From Serpula lacrymans var. lacrymans S7.9 (Eukaryota; Basidiomycota; Agaricomycetes; Boletales; Serpulaceae), in assembly GCF_000218685.1 (NCBI RefSeq), contig NW_006763293.1:2911968-2975967 (forward strand): DNA of 64,000 nucleotides, written 5' to 3'. Within the stretch, counting starts at the first letter, position 1. Each line of letters starts with the position of its first letter. The notes under the pieces were generated by a model that saw only the letters and a program-made list of their open reading frames with translations, was not told where the DNA came from and searched no databases. A program made the position numbers and the translations under genes. Below are positions 1-10,555 of the stretch, one piece after another.

Positions 1-2745
1 TTGAATGCGTTCCATGCTTCATTGAGTGCTCCAAACACGCCATTCGCGATCATCCTTTGCTCTAGCGTAGTATTATTGACATTAAGCTATGCACGCATCA
101 GCAACGAGTCGATCAATTAGTTATCAGTAGAACTCACCTTATCGGGATGTAGCTTCGCAATAGCCTTGGTATACCTAATCTTAACCTGTGACGGACTGAC
201 AAGATCTGCCATTCCAACCTTCTGCCACCCTAGCTCGGGCCACAGCACATTGTCTAGGCTGGCCACAAGAGCCCTTATGTTCGTCTCTTTGCCTCCTTTC
301 CAAGCCAGTAAACGACCATCAACGCTGTCCTTCAACTCATGTCTAGCTTGATCTTCAGCATCCGCTGCATCGTTAGCTTCCCTCAGCTTGTTAAGAGCTT
401 GTGACGGTGGCGACGGACGCCTACTCAGTGCAGGTGGTTTTCGCTGCACAGGTGGTGGACGAGGCTTGGGTGGCGCTGAAGAAGCACCTGCTTCAGAACT
501 AGCGCTTGCCATCTTCCGACACCTCCCAGCTCCCCTTACAGCCTCATTTCGTACATTAGCAGCAGCCCATTCAGCCCCAGCTACAGACTCCCAGTCCTTC
601 TGCGCCAGCTCCCACTTTTCTCGACCTTCATAAGCCTCAGCGCGTCGCTTCCAGGCCTTCACGAGGCCGTCAGCGAGATCTGCCCCTGAACCATCTTCCT
701 CCCGCACAACTTTCGCCTCTCGAGCGGGATGATACGATACGCCGATGATCTTGATGACAGCGGAACAGTCGTCGACAGCAGCCGTGTGATTTCCTGTTTT
801 CAGGCGGGTCAAGGCTCGGTTGTTGTACAGTGGAACAAGCAAGAGATGCGAGTGAGGAAGGGCAGCAATGGCGGCAGAGTAAGCAATTTCTGCATCGGCA
901 TACTGCCCAAGTTTATATTTCTCCGTTCCGGTTAATTTATGTTTGTTAGATGCGGTGATAGCAGAGAGAGATGCTGAGACGGTCTGCCTCTGTACAAGTT
1001 GGATGGGAGAAGGTGCTCGAGCAGGAACTGAGGATGGACCAGACTGCACGATTTCAGCTTTGGGTCGGCCACGACGGAAAGGTGACTTGTACGCGACGGG
1101 AGCGTCTACCGACAGCGACAGTAGATCATTTTCTTTGGGCTGTGGCTGGCGGCTAGGCTCAACATTCGGTCTTCTCGATGGTTTCGGCGGCAGAACATCA
1201 GCAGAAGCACCCTCGCGATCTCTTCTCCTAGAATCATCATCATCATCATCATCATCTCTAAATGAAGCTTCCTGCATCCACCGAGGTCTCCCATCTTGCG
1301 CCTGAGGTGAACTGGCACCTTTCGCCGCAGCCGCTCGTTCTTCGTACAGCTTCTGTGCTTTCTCTTTACCGTCTTTCCAGAGGGCATTGGCGCGATTGAA
1401 TAAGCTTATCCCGATTTCGTTCGCTTGTGCAATTAGTTTATCAGCTTGTTCTTTGAGGTCACCATCTTGTTGCTGGGACTCGGAGGGCGATGAAGTTTCA
1501 CGAGGACGCTGGGCATGTGCTTGAGGCCGAGTCCGAGCACCTTGACGTCGTCGCGACTCAGAAGAATGATCTATATCGCGCTCGCGACCTGGGACTGGGC
1601 GTCGATTCGAAGGCGGTTCTGAACCTGCACCATTAGATAACAGTGTTTCCAAGGCAGCCTGGACATCCAGTCCAGTGTCAGTAGCGGCGAGGGCGACGCG
1701 CGCTTGTTGCGGAGAAAAACCCATCTCTACTATTTGGCCAATAATGTGAGGTGGCGGAGAGACAGGCCTGGAGGATTGGCCAGATGTAAGGGGACGGGGA
1801 GAAGGCGTCGCTCTGTTAGAGTGGTCCTGGCATCCTCGTCGATTAGTTGGTAGCGCCACGAGCAATAGTGTCACAACAACATACATGCGAATATATATTT
1901 TTTGCCACTTTATCGATGGGTTTGCTTAGGTCACCCAAGATGTCATCTCCATGGTCTGAATCATTATCTAGCAACCCATCTTCTCTGTTACCAAAGTCGA
2001 AATCACCAGGAGAGTCCGAACGTGAAAGAAATTTGTGTGCGGGGGCTTGCAAGGGAGACACAGACTCGGAGGTAAAATCATCTATATCCCATATAGACTG
2101 GGATGGTTGACTGCGGGTAGGAGGTTTCGTAGTGGGCTGGGGTGAAGACAAACCACCAAGATCCCAGTCGTCGTTATGAACGGGTGTGGCTATCAGAGAA
2201 GGTTTAGTATCGGCCTTCGGCGCAGATGAAAACCCCAAGTCCCAGTCATCTTCTAGACTGCTGCCAGAAATCGCCAGCGATGGCTGTTTATTTGACATGG
2301 ACTGACCGAGCGAATCAATTCCAGCCCAGGTTGATGAATGGGATTGTCTTTGGCTTTGGGCTGCATTGATAGTCCGTTGATACTGCTGCGACTTCGCTCT
2401 CTCGACCATTGCAGCGCGTTCAGCGATAGTCATATTCGCACCACCATTTCCCAGCCCTTTACCCAATGACCCCGACAACAACCCACTGAAAGCATCGCCA
2501 TTGCTCTTGCTTGCGTTTGTAGCCTGCGTTGCCTGTACTGATCTATTACTTTGGGCTGGGCTGGAGACTGCGGGAGACTGTATTCGAGAAGAAGGCTGAG
2601 AACCGGATGAAGCTAGCAAAGAAAAGACATCGTTTTGAGGGCGGCGAGGGTTGGTATTTTGTGGAGATATAGCGCCAAGTTTTTGCGGCTGGGTTGGTTT
2701 TGTAGGCGCAGATGAGTTCCAAAGGTCAGCGAAAGAATCAGACAT
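1..2745 (-). CDS. SWA2: Auxilin-like J-domain protein, Swa2/Aux1 family (partial)
   Basis: A clathrin-coat uncoating cofactor that would recruit Hsp70 to coated vesicles. Exons on the minus strand are 2745-1885, 1826-138 and 86 to beyond base 1; both introns (1884-1827 and 137-87) are GT-AG and in phase 0. The N-terminal ~290 residues are disordered and carry two DDWDLG motifs typical of clathrin or adaptor binding peptides. A UBA domain (motif VEMGFSPQQARVAL) lies near residues 314-352, a TPR-like block (YNNRALTRLKTGNHTAAVDD) near 570-645, and a C-terminal J domain follows with LHPDK split by the last intron and a tail ending NEAWNAF. This order of clathrin motifs, UBA, TPR and J domain matches yeast Swa2. 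A run of eight Asp is encoded by an ATC-type triplet repeat at 1237-1257. The start is the ATG giving MSDSFADLW. The final codons and stop lie left of the window. Confidence 0.93.
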
Positions 2746-5349
2746 AACTAGTGAAACCGTGTCGACTAGCTATTCGAGACGACGATCCTGAGTGTTGATA
2801 GTCACGGTAAGCAACTAGATATTTACTATGGAATGTAGAGCATAAGATGCGCCAAAGATAAAGGAACCGCTGCAAGGTAGAGGTTAGAAAGAAAATGCCT
2901 GAAGTTGTTGTGAATCCTTCGTAACAAGCAATACCGCAGCAGAGGACAAGACCGCAATAAATTTGAGTGAGCAAAACGAAGCTAGTTTGGACCGCACTGA
3001 TACTCAGGTTAGGGTTCCGCCTTTCAGACAGACTAAGACTTGGAGTTGGATTCGTTACCATGGCCATTCCCCATATTCTATCCACCTATCCTCACTCTAC
3101 ACAAGCCGTTGGAACAGCCATAATAATGGTGTCTTTATGATCTGATCTGATCCTTTCATTTCGCCACGCAAGCAAGTCGAGAGGCTCTTAATGGAGGATA
3201 TTCATTCTATAGCCTCACAACGATAATAACCAGACCAAAGCAAGGTCAAGAGATCTGTCCTAGGAGTTGTGCCACTCGAGGGACGCGGAATATGACGAGG
3301 TGCCCATGACCTGATTCAGAGTGCAGTTGGCAACAAATTGCGCGTTCTGGGGCGAAGAAAGCATGGTCGCCGACATTCGGGTTGGCACTGTCGGGCTGAG
3401 GAGTAGCCCTTGGGCTGTTGCTGTGCTCTGTCCTCGCCACCAAAGTACGGCGTTAGTGAAGTGTCAAAACACAAGTTATTTACTTGTGGCACTATCGTTG
3501 TTGAACGTTGGTTGAATTGCCGTGCTATTGCAGGACTATCTGATATCGAACACCATACTAATGTAGCAGTTATTATTTGCTTGGCTGAAGTGGACTGCAT
3601 AGACTTGGAGAATAGAGGATGAAGGACAAGTATTAGAATACTGATTAGGTGGTTAGGTAAGTTTCTCCCCAGTATTTTATCTTGTCTGAGACTCACCATA
3701 TCTTAATTTTCATAGTGTTGATGTCACTCAGAATTGACTGGGTATCGTATATCGATTGGTCTTCTCGTCGATGGACGCAAGCGCTAAACGTCATTCGACT
3801 CCCATACATATCAGCGATACGTCCCACTCCATGTACAGTCCTGTCGTGTAGTTAGCTCCGTAGTTTACGTCTACATGAGGTATCCTCCGGCACACCTCCT
3901 TCCCACTCCAAGACACAAGAGATGCAGAATTGCTACCTTCACCGGAGGAAGAATCCCAAATTTAAAAATGACCAGTGAAATGGAGCCTTTTGACGGCGAC
4001 TGCGTCAAAACACTACTTCTGCTAGGTAAGTGAGTTGTGGTATCGTGTATTGAGTCCAGCGCGTTGAGATTAGCCATTTATTTGACAGGACGCCTCCCCT
4101 GTATCAACTTAACTTGCAATTGTATCGTATGCTGAATGGTTAAGAAGCTTTGAATCCACAACCCGAGATTCGCAGAATGCTATAAGGAGTCTACATTCCA
4201 TCAATCATCAGGCCAGGCCAGAACAACAGCCTGGTAGAGTCACGCTATCTGTTCTTCTACTTGATAGCAGACAGTTGACAGCGCCATGGAAACTACGCAT
4301 TCCGGAACTTACCGGTCCCTTAGGTGAATGAACACAGCACTTGCTGGATTTGGCCATCCTAAGCCTCCAGTCACCACTTCACTGCCGAGTCGTTGTAGCT
4401 TCTTTCCCCGCCGTCCGCAATGTTCCACCAAAGCCATAATCCAGGTTGTACCAACCAAGCCGAAAGAAACATCAGCAAGTGTGCGAGTCCGGTGTCTTCA
4501 CGTCACACCTAGATCAGACCTTTACGCCAAGAGAAGAGATAACGAGCTGTGGCCATGTGATGTCCGAATGTCTAGGGGAATTACAGTATGTCTTTCTATA
4601 GAAACTTAATCATATTCATTCCATAGAGATATCTGATCCAGATACATGTAAGATACATGTACAAAGTTCTGGCTGCGTATATCAATGCAGATTCAAAAGT
4701 TTTATGGCATTCTACAAGCTGTCACGGTCCTTCTCCCAACTGGCCCAATGGTCGGCATCTACATCTGTCGTCTTTGGGACCATTCAATAACGCTCGAAAA
4801 CCTTTCCTCCGATCATCATTGGGTTCGAGACCCGACCATTGCATATTCCACGATTACACACAAATGTTTACACGGTCAGGAGGGCGGCCATCATTCGTAA
4901 CATTGGATCATTGGATAAAATGTCTTTACATTCACGTCACCTTTCTTAACTGGCCGTTGCATTGCTGCAAGCAGGAACAGGTGAGGCTGTTTTGTCTGTC
5001 AATGTCAGTAAATGCGAGATCAAAGGACTCTGGAAGGGTACAGCTATCTTATCCTATCACTGACATTTCCAACAACTACTGTCACATTGCAAGCAAGAGC
5101 GCCGTTCTTTACCACTAGCCTGCGCCACCTAGCGGAACCCTGAGGTAAGTTCTGATTAGTGTCACGATGGATTCTAGATGGACATACACTTCAGCTTCAA
5201 ATTCTATCACCACACATATTCGCTCTCAAGTTACGCCCATGTCTTTCCTCCCAAGGATGGAATCCGGAAATATATATATATAGGCAAGGTTTCGTCGAAC
5301 TTTTTGACACCCATCTTGACGTTTACATCCTTTCCGAGTACAGAAGAAC
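2746..5349. other. Intergenic spacer, no gene recognised
   Basis: Short open frames occur on both strands but none has a recognisable domain, a consistent intron pattern or protein-like composition over more than about 100 residues. The right part must hold the promoter of the O-methyltransferase: a TATATATATATA run lies at about 5269-5281, some 70-80 bases upstream of its ATG. The left part must hold the promoter of the auxilin-like gene. Confidence 0.6.
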
Positions 5350-6216
5350 ATGCATTTCCAAGTCACTAAACTCGAAGACTGGGCTCAGTCCGATGAATAC
5401 CACAACTCCTTTCTAATTCGCGAGGACGCGACGCTGGAACACGCTCTCCAGACCAGTGTCCAGAATGATTTACCGGACAGGGCTGTAACGGCCGCCCAGG
5501 GAAAGTACTTGAAGCTCCTCATACAGTCGCTGGGAGCTAAGAGGATACTGGAAGTGGGGACTCTTGGGGGGTGAGTCAACCACATATTTCTACTTGAACT
5601 GTCACTCACGATATCTGCATGCGCAGATACTCCACAATATGGCTCGCTCAAGGACTGCCTGACGATGGGGAACTCATTACTCTTGAGCTGTCGGAGAAAT
5701 TTGCGCAGGTATGTACCTGCATATAATTAATAATGGCAAAAGTCATATCGATAACTTACTGTCGCACCAATTGCGCTAGGTGGCGCAGGAAAACATTGAC
5801 CACGCTGCCCTTTCTTCCAAAGTGAAAATTGTCATCGGAGATGCTACTCAGACTATGAAAGAATTAGGCCCTGCGGAGTCCTTTGATCTCGCGTTCATAG
5901 ACGCTGATAAACCGAACAACCTTACCTATTTCCAGGAATCTAAACGCCTTGTTAAGAAGGGTGGAGTCATCGTAAGTCAATTATCCTTTGTATTGACTGG
6001 TGTCGATTCTGAGAGCAAAAATTTCACGGCGTTCAGATCGTTGATAATGTCGTTCGCAACGGAAAAGTTGCGGACCCGACTTACTCAGATGAGCCCGTAG
6101 AAGGCATCCGAAAATTGCTGAAGAATCTTAAAGGCGACACAAGCGTTGATGCTACCACTATTGGGACAGTCGGAGAGAAGGGCTATGATGGCTTTTTATA
6201 CGCCATAAACCTTTGA
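5350..6216 (+). CDS. Class I SAM-dependent O-methyltransferase (caffeoyl-CoA/catechol OMT type)
   Basis: A probable metal-dependent O-methyltransferase that moves a methyl group from S-adenosylmethionine to a catechol-like hydroxyl. Four exons (5350-5570, 5627-5708, 5780-5971, 6037-6216) join in frame to 224 residues, the usual length for the family. The SAM-binding glycine motif is ILEVGTLGGYSTIWLA, interrupted by the first intron, and the acidic metal/substrate motif is FIDADKPN followed by VDNVVRNG. The C-terminus is GEKGYDGFLYAINL, as in family members. There is no signal peptide, so it is probably cytosolic. The neighbours give no pathway: on one side is a gene-poor spacer, on the other the transposon island, whose oldest pieces begin a few hundred bases after the stop codon. 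The natural substrate cannot be told from sequence. Confidence 0.93.
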
Positions 6217-6540
6217 ACCTGCATTATCACCTATAGCTAAAATATCAATCTTGTACGTGTATCTGGATTGGGTATCACTATAAATTAGGATTATGGGCTT
6301 GCTGGCAAGTTGCTGTCATAGAAATACAAATGCAAGTTGAGCCGTTGCTTCAGATAATTTTCGAGTTTAATGAGGCAAATATGATCAGGCCTACATCTGC
6401 GGAAAAGTGCCCCGCCAAAACTGTTATTAGAGCTCTGAGCAGCTTTTTGCGCTCGGCTAACATCGGACTTGACTGCAGATGTAGGGGGGTATATACACCT
6501 CAGCTAGCACTTCTTGGTGTCAATGGTCTAAAATGAAGGA
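6217..6540. other. 3' flank of the methyltransferase gene
   Basis: No gene or repeat recognised. Presumably the 3' untranslated region plus unique sequence up to the point where copia-LTR-like sequence begins. Confidence 0.5.
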
Positions 6541-6911
6541 TCCCAAAGGTTGCATTGGTTATTTCACTTAGGTTCACTCCCATGGTTTTTAATAAATCTA
6601 AGTGAAACTCAGCCGCTGCCCAAGAGGCTATATAAATGACTTTATTATTTACCTAAGTGAAACTACAATAGATGTTAGTTTAAGGTGATCTCTAATAAAT
6701 GTAATGTAACATACCTCAGCCGCTGCCCAAGAGGCTAATAGAAACAACTGAGGTATTCCTATACTAAACCCCCTACTACTTATAGTTGGAGGTGCTACTC
6801 ACTACAGTATAATGACTCCTAGGAGTACAATTGTGCTCCTAGGAGAACAATGGTGACTCCATGGAGAACAATGGCTGCTTTAGCAGAGACTGGGTTTATC
6901 CGGTTTTGTCA
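6541..6911 (-). mobile_element. Truncated 3' LTR of a Ty1/copia element
   Basis: On the minus strand a purine-rich tract (GAGTGGGAG) directly precedes TGACAAAACCGG, the LTR start at 6911, just after the end of the copia pol frame. The same sequence closes the 959 bp solo LTR at 7089-8047. The LTR holds two copies of the motif CTCAGCCGCTGCCCAAGAGG and several palindromes (CTCCTAGGAG, CTCCATGGAG). Its far end is lost: sequence left of about 6590 does not match the full solo LTR, so the boundary given is approximate. Confidence 0.7.
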
Positions 6912-7088
6912 CTCCCACTCAAGTGCAACCGTAGTCCCATAGCTTTAGAGAATTTCCAGTGTTTTTCGTGAGTGAGGGGTTTAGTGAGAATGTCGGCAAC
7001 CATATCTCCTGTAGGAACATATCTGATTACTGCCTCTCCCTTTGATACTAAGTCATCTTGGATAAAATGATATTTCCGTTGAATATGC
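6912..7088 (-). pseudogene. Copia pol, C-terminal end of RNase H
   Basis: Reading the minus strand from 7090 gives QHIQRKYHFIQDDLVSKG, then YVPTGDMVADILTKPL and a short tail ending LHLSGSDK. The KYHFI and ADILTKPL motifs are the standard end of Ty1/copia polyproteins. The frame is cut from the rest of RNase H (8053-8558) by the solo LTR at 7089-8047. Confidence 0.85.
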
Positions 7089-8047
7089 TGACAAATTATG
7101 ACATTTGTTTATAGTATGAGAAAAGATGCATTGGCCAGGGCTTGAACCTGGGACTCCAGCTTTCATGGTCTGGTGCTTTACCAACTAAGCTACCAAGGCG
7201 TACTTGGAAAGCATACTGATTGGTTGCATGCCCAGAAGGTCCAGAATCACTGTACACGGGTGCGGATCCCATTATGTTGTGATAGCCTCCCTCACCCGTG
7301 ATAGAGTGATGACGGATTACATAATAGTAATGGCACTAACATGGATTACATCTCATAACTATAGTGGGGAAAAATTTCTCCGGGTTGCTACTGGAGAGGA
7401 GTTAAACTCCTCTCCAGTAACAACCTGGAGAACTTTTTCCCGACGTAGCTTTGAGATGATCCGGAGTTTCCATATCTGAAAATTGTTGGGTCCAGTGAGA
7501 ACTGGACATGCGGATGTATCGCGTGCTGTGGTCATGGTTCCGAGGTTGCCGTTTCAAATAAGAATTATTTCCTGCGTAGCTTTTGCGCACCAGGGCTCAT
7601 AACCTAATAAACCTATGTGAAACTCAGCCGCTGCCCAAGAGGCTATAGAAATGACTATATTATTTACCTATGTGAAACTACAATGGATGTTAGGTGATCT
7701 CTAATAAATGTAATGTAACATACCTCAGCCGCTGCCCAAGAGGCTATAGAAACGACTATATTATTTACCTATGTGAAACTACAATGGATGTTAGTTTAAG
7801 GTGATGTCTAATAAATGTAATGTAACATACCTCAGCCGCTGCCCAAGAGGCTATAGAAACAACTGAGGTATTTCTATACTAAACCCCCTACTACTTATAG
7901 TCGGAGGTGCTACTCGCTACAGTATAATGACTCCTAGGAGTACAATTGTGCTCCTAGGAGAACAATGGTTACTCCATGGAGTGGTGGCTATGCTCCATGG
8001 AGAACAATGGCTGCTTCGGCAGAGACCGGGTTTATCCGGTTTTGTCA
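7089..8047 (-). mobile_element. Solo copia LTR inserted in copia pol
   Basis: A 959 bp insertion bounded by TGACAAA at the left and TTTTGTCA at the right, i.e. TG...CA with inverted ends. It is flanked by a perfect 5 bp target duplication TATGC (7084-7088 and 8048-8052). Its right part is closely similar to the LTR fragment at 6541-6911, with three copies of CTCAGCCGCTGCCCAAGAGG and the same palindromes, so it belongs to the same family as the element it interrupts. The LTR also contains a tRNA-like sequence (7128-7199, minus). No protein-coding content. Confidence 0.85.
7128..7199 (-). pseudogene. tRNA-like sequence inside the solo LTR
   Basis: On the minus strand the sequence folds as a tRNA cloverleaf. 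The acceptor arms are GCCTTGG and CCAATGC (one mismatch). There is an A-box region TAGCTTAGTTGGTAAAGC, and a T arm CCAGG-TTCAAGC-CCTGG containing a good B box. The anticodon arm (CCAGACCATGAAAGCTGG) has one base too many and no proper U33, so it is not a functional tRNA. It is best seen as a decayed tRNA-Met-like copy or a tRNA-derived SINE head carried by the LTR. Confidence 0.55.
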
Positions 8048-8052
8048 TATGC

Positions 8053-8558
8053 ACGGAACTGCAGATCTCATGTAAGAATGATAGCTGCTTGATTGTCACA
8101 GTGCAATGTTGTAGGTCCATTTTGAGCATGTCCAATTTCTTCAAAAAATGTCCGAAGCCATGCAAGGTGTTGTCCAGCATTGCTCAATCCAATGTACTCT
8201 GACTCCGTGGAGGATAAAGCTACCATACTTTGTCTTTTGCTTGCCCAGGAGATTGCTCCTCGGATGGTGATAAAAACAAAGCCTGATGTTGATTGAGACG
8301 TGTCTGGGTCTCCAGACCAATCTGCATCCGAATATCCATAGAAATCCATGTCCATGGAGACATCTGTGCCATCATAACGTAGTTCCATGTCCCTGGTTGC
8401 TTTCAGATATTGGAGGACACATTTTGCAGCTTCCCAGTGATGGCTTCTTGGAGCTGAGCTATGTCTGCTTAGTATTCCAACAGCGTAGGCAATGTCTGGG
8501 TGGGTTCTGAGCATGACATACATGAGGGAGCCTACAATTGAGAGGTATGACACTTGAC
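8053..8558 (-). pseudogene. Copia reverse transcriptase end and RNase H (fragment)
   Basis: The minus strand encodes the end of reverse transcriptase (YLSIVGSLMYVMLRTHPDIA) and most of RNase H. Motifs include GYSDADWSGDPDTSQSTSGF, WASKRQSMVALSSTESEY and HCDNQAAI, all standard for Ty1/copia. The frame stops shortly before the solo LTR; the rest resumes at 7088. Upstream protein domains (gag, protease, integrase) are missing: the fragment is cut at about 8558, where the R1 repeat begins. Confidence 0.92.
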
Positions 8559-8816
8559 GCTGTCATGCACCAACGTTGATTGGTAGCATGGACAGGTGTC
8601 AATAACAAAGCAAATATTCAAAAAGACTCACCTTTGCGCCACACAGGCACAGTGCCACGTGGAATAGCAATCCAGTTGCGCTCACCTTTGCTTTCCATTC
8701 GGTACTTTCCGTGTTTCGGCATTTCGGCAAATTTTCGTGTCGCCACTGGCTACACATTGCATTGCGCCCTCACCTTCATTGTTTCCCTTACTCCCCTTCC
8801 TTTGCCTAGCCCCACT

Positions 8817-9296
8817 ATGGGCCCCTTCCTCTCCTTTTTATTCTCACCTGACGGTCGTTTCTGGATCCCCATTCTAATCCACCTCTTCGTCACCTCCAGC
8901 CTCCTCCTCCTCATCTTCTTTGCACCCCCACCATTTCTGATGTCACCACTTCCTATCCACTTCCGTCGCCGATCCGTCGACTACCACATGCCACTGCTGA
9001 TATCAGCAAAGCCCCAGCGGCCGGTCCAAATAGGGCAACAGGTCCATCTTCATGATGTTGATCTGCCATCATATACCATCAAAACGTTGGTCGCTCATCT
9101 TGCCTGGTTGGAGCGTGGGTGGGTAGTTTTTGAGCTGGAGAAGGTTCATCCCCTTGCGTCGCCCATGTTCATTGCTCCCATTCACTTGGGTACACTTATC
9201 TTTTGTCCATCGTCTTCGCTACAGCTACACCTATCACACGCTGCCTGGGACTCACTTGTTCCAAATTGGAACTACTCCTCTCCCTCCCTCGTTTGA
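8817..9296 (+). CDS. ORF in R1 copy 1: membrane-anchored protein of unknown function
   Basis: A 159-codon ORF opening with MGPFLSFLFSPDGRFWIPIL and then a long hydrophobic stretch (IPILIHLFVTSSLLLLIFFA) that would make one or two membrane helices. A basic FRRRS motif follows, then a ~90-residue tail containing VFELEKVHPLASP. The same ORF is intact in R1 copy 2 (19236-19715), with several amino-acid differences clustered in the first 70 residues. It lies upstream of the TATA box, in the U3-like part of the repeat. No family recognised. It could be a real element-encoded protein or a chance ORF preserved because the copies are recent. Confidence 0.4.
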   Translation: MGPFLSFLFSPDGRFWIPILIHLFVTSSLLLLIFFAPPPFLMSPLPIHFRRRSVDYHMPLLISAKPQRPVQIGQQVHLHDVDLPSYTIKTLVAHLAWLERGWVVFELEKVHPLASPMFIAPIHLGTLIFCPSSSLQLHLSHAAWDSLVPNWNYSSPSLV

Positions 9297-9767
9297 TCAG
9301 GTGGTCCAACACAACCAGTCCATTGGTAAGGCCATGAAACTGTTGGATTTGGACTAGGTGGTGGACCGGTGGCTCCAGTTTCTTTTTTTTCAGCAGAACA
9401 TTCATTTACAGTGCAATTATTTTTGATTTTTGAATCATTTTTATGGACACATATTTTTTAGAATGCCTGACTGACAATAAAGGAACTGTGTTGATACTGA
9501 TAGTGTTTTGCCTTGCCCTTTTTTTACTGTATCTTCCCATGACATCATGATTTTCCTGCTCTCTTTTTGCTATTGGACTTTACTTTATGGCTGTACAAAC
9601 CTGTGACATTACTCACAGCATTCATTGTTCTATCCCTTTCTTTTCCTTTTTTTGACAATCTTATCCTGTACTACCTACGCAGGATTCATCAGCGTACATT
9701 CCTTCCTTCATGTTCTTTCTCAATCTTTTTGCACAACTATACTGTGCATAGCCTACTTTTCTTTTAC

Positions 9768-9775
9768 TATATAAA
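9768..9775 (+). promoter_or_regulatory. TATA box of R1 copy 1
   Basis: TATATAAA in the context CTTTTACTATATAAACCCC. The same box is at 20187-20194 in copy 2. It would drive transcription of the ~780 bp downstream part of the repeat and whatever follows. Confidence 0.55.
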
Positions 9776-9887
9776 CCCCTGTATTCTACCTTGTAAAAAA
9801 AAACAACAAGAACTTGAATCCAGACTTCTTCTCTAAATCTCAAGTTCACTACTCTGCTACTTGTGATCCAGTGTGGTCACAACACTT

Positions 9888-10115
9888 TGTTAGAATATAC
9901 TCTGACATACCAATACTCCATAGGATAATACCTCTGATTTGTAAGCCAGCCCAGTATGCAGCAGCTATTCTGTGTAAGACGTCCGTGGTTGCATGTCATG
10001 TTTAAGGTCCTACATTGTATAACCTTGGCCATATAGCTCAATTGGTAGAGCAGCTGGCATGTATCCAGAAGGTTCCAGGTTCAATCCCTGGTCTGGTCAT
10101 TATCCAATTTTATCA
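9888..10115. mobile_element. 228 bp TG...CA insertion with a tRNA-like sequence
   Basis: Present in R1 copy 1 and absent from copy 2, where ...CACAACACTT joins directly to CCCACTGCT.... The insert begins TGTTAGAATA and ends TTTTATCA, and has a tRNA-like sequence near its right end. No flanking direct duplication is visible. A small non-autonomous element (SINE or TRIM-like) is the likeliest reading. Confidence 0.55.
10027..10099 (+). tRNA. tRNA-like gene (probably SINE/TRIM-derived)
   Basis: A 73-base cloverleaf with acceptor GGCCATA/TCTGGTC (one mismatch, one G-T), D arm GCTC/GAGC, T arm CCAGG-TTCAATC-CCTGG, an A box TAGCTCAATTGG and a B box GGTTCAATCCC. The anticodon arm GCTGG-CATGTAT-CCAGA would give UGU (Thr), but position 33 is A instead of the near-universal U and one stem pair is G-A. 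It lies inside the 228 bp insertion. Functional use as a tRNA is doubtful, while its Pol III boxes look intact. Confidence 0.4.
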
Positions 10116-10555
10116 CCCACTGCTACCACTGTTAACTGCTGTCATCGTCACTTGTCACTTTTTGAAAGTAATTGTCATCGCTTTCGATTAGAGTCCTTCT
10201 GAGCACTACAGTCTGTGCGTCAGGAGCCTGCTATCACTGGGAACTTTGTCACCTCGTCACTTTGTCATTCTCAAACCTAATTTGTGCTACGATTAGCAAG
10301 GTAGTGCTTGTCTATACTCGCCACAAAGCCCCTATCTTCTACATTCCAACTATCCCTCCTCCTCAAAACCCACACCCATACATCTCTGGGTTTTACTTTG
10401 AAGGATCGTTATACATACCACCCCACGAACAACCAGAGCACCCACTGTTCTAGGAGGCAAAGCCCATAAACAAGTTCCGTGGAATCTGGGAGGATTGTGT
10501 GTTAGTTTGTTTTGTGTGTGGTTTTCTAACAATTGTTCTCATCATCGACACCGTA

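Larger units (their letters stand above)
8561..10550 (+). mobile_element. R1 repeat, copy 1 (probable ~2 kb LTR)
   Basis: A 1990 bp unit almost identical to 18925-20746 in the same orientation, 10.4 kb away. It begins TGTCATGCACC and ends ATCATCGACA, the TG...CA form of an LTR. It has a TATATAAA box late in the unit (9768-9775) and an AATAAA (about 9477). Copy 2 is followed by a gag-like SAP fragment, which supports reading R1 as a very long LTR. Copy 1 carries an extra 228 bp insertion (9888-10115). It is inserted between a copia fragment on the left and a gypsy protease fragment on the right. I find no target duplication, so its exact class is an inference. Confidence 0.65.

Noticed and set aside
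4657..5118. 153-codon open frame upstream of the O-methyltransferase
   Set aside because: No domain, low-quality composition, and no conserved intron or start context.
10027..10099. Functional tRNA-Thr(UGU)
   Set aside because: A instead of U at position 33, a mismatch in the anticodon stem and one in the acceptor stem, and location in an inserted repeat; kept only as tRNA-like.
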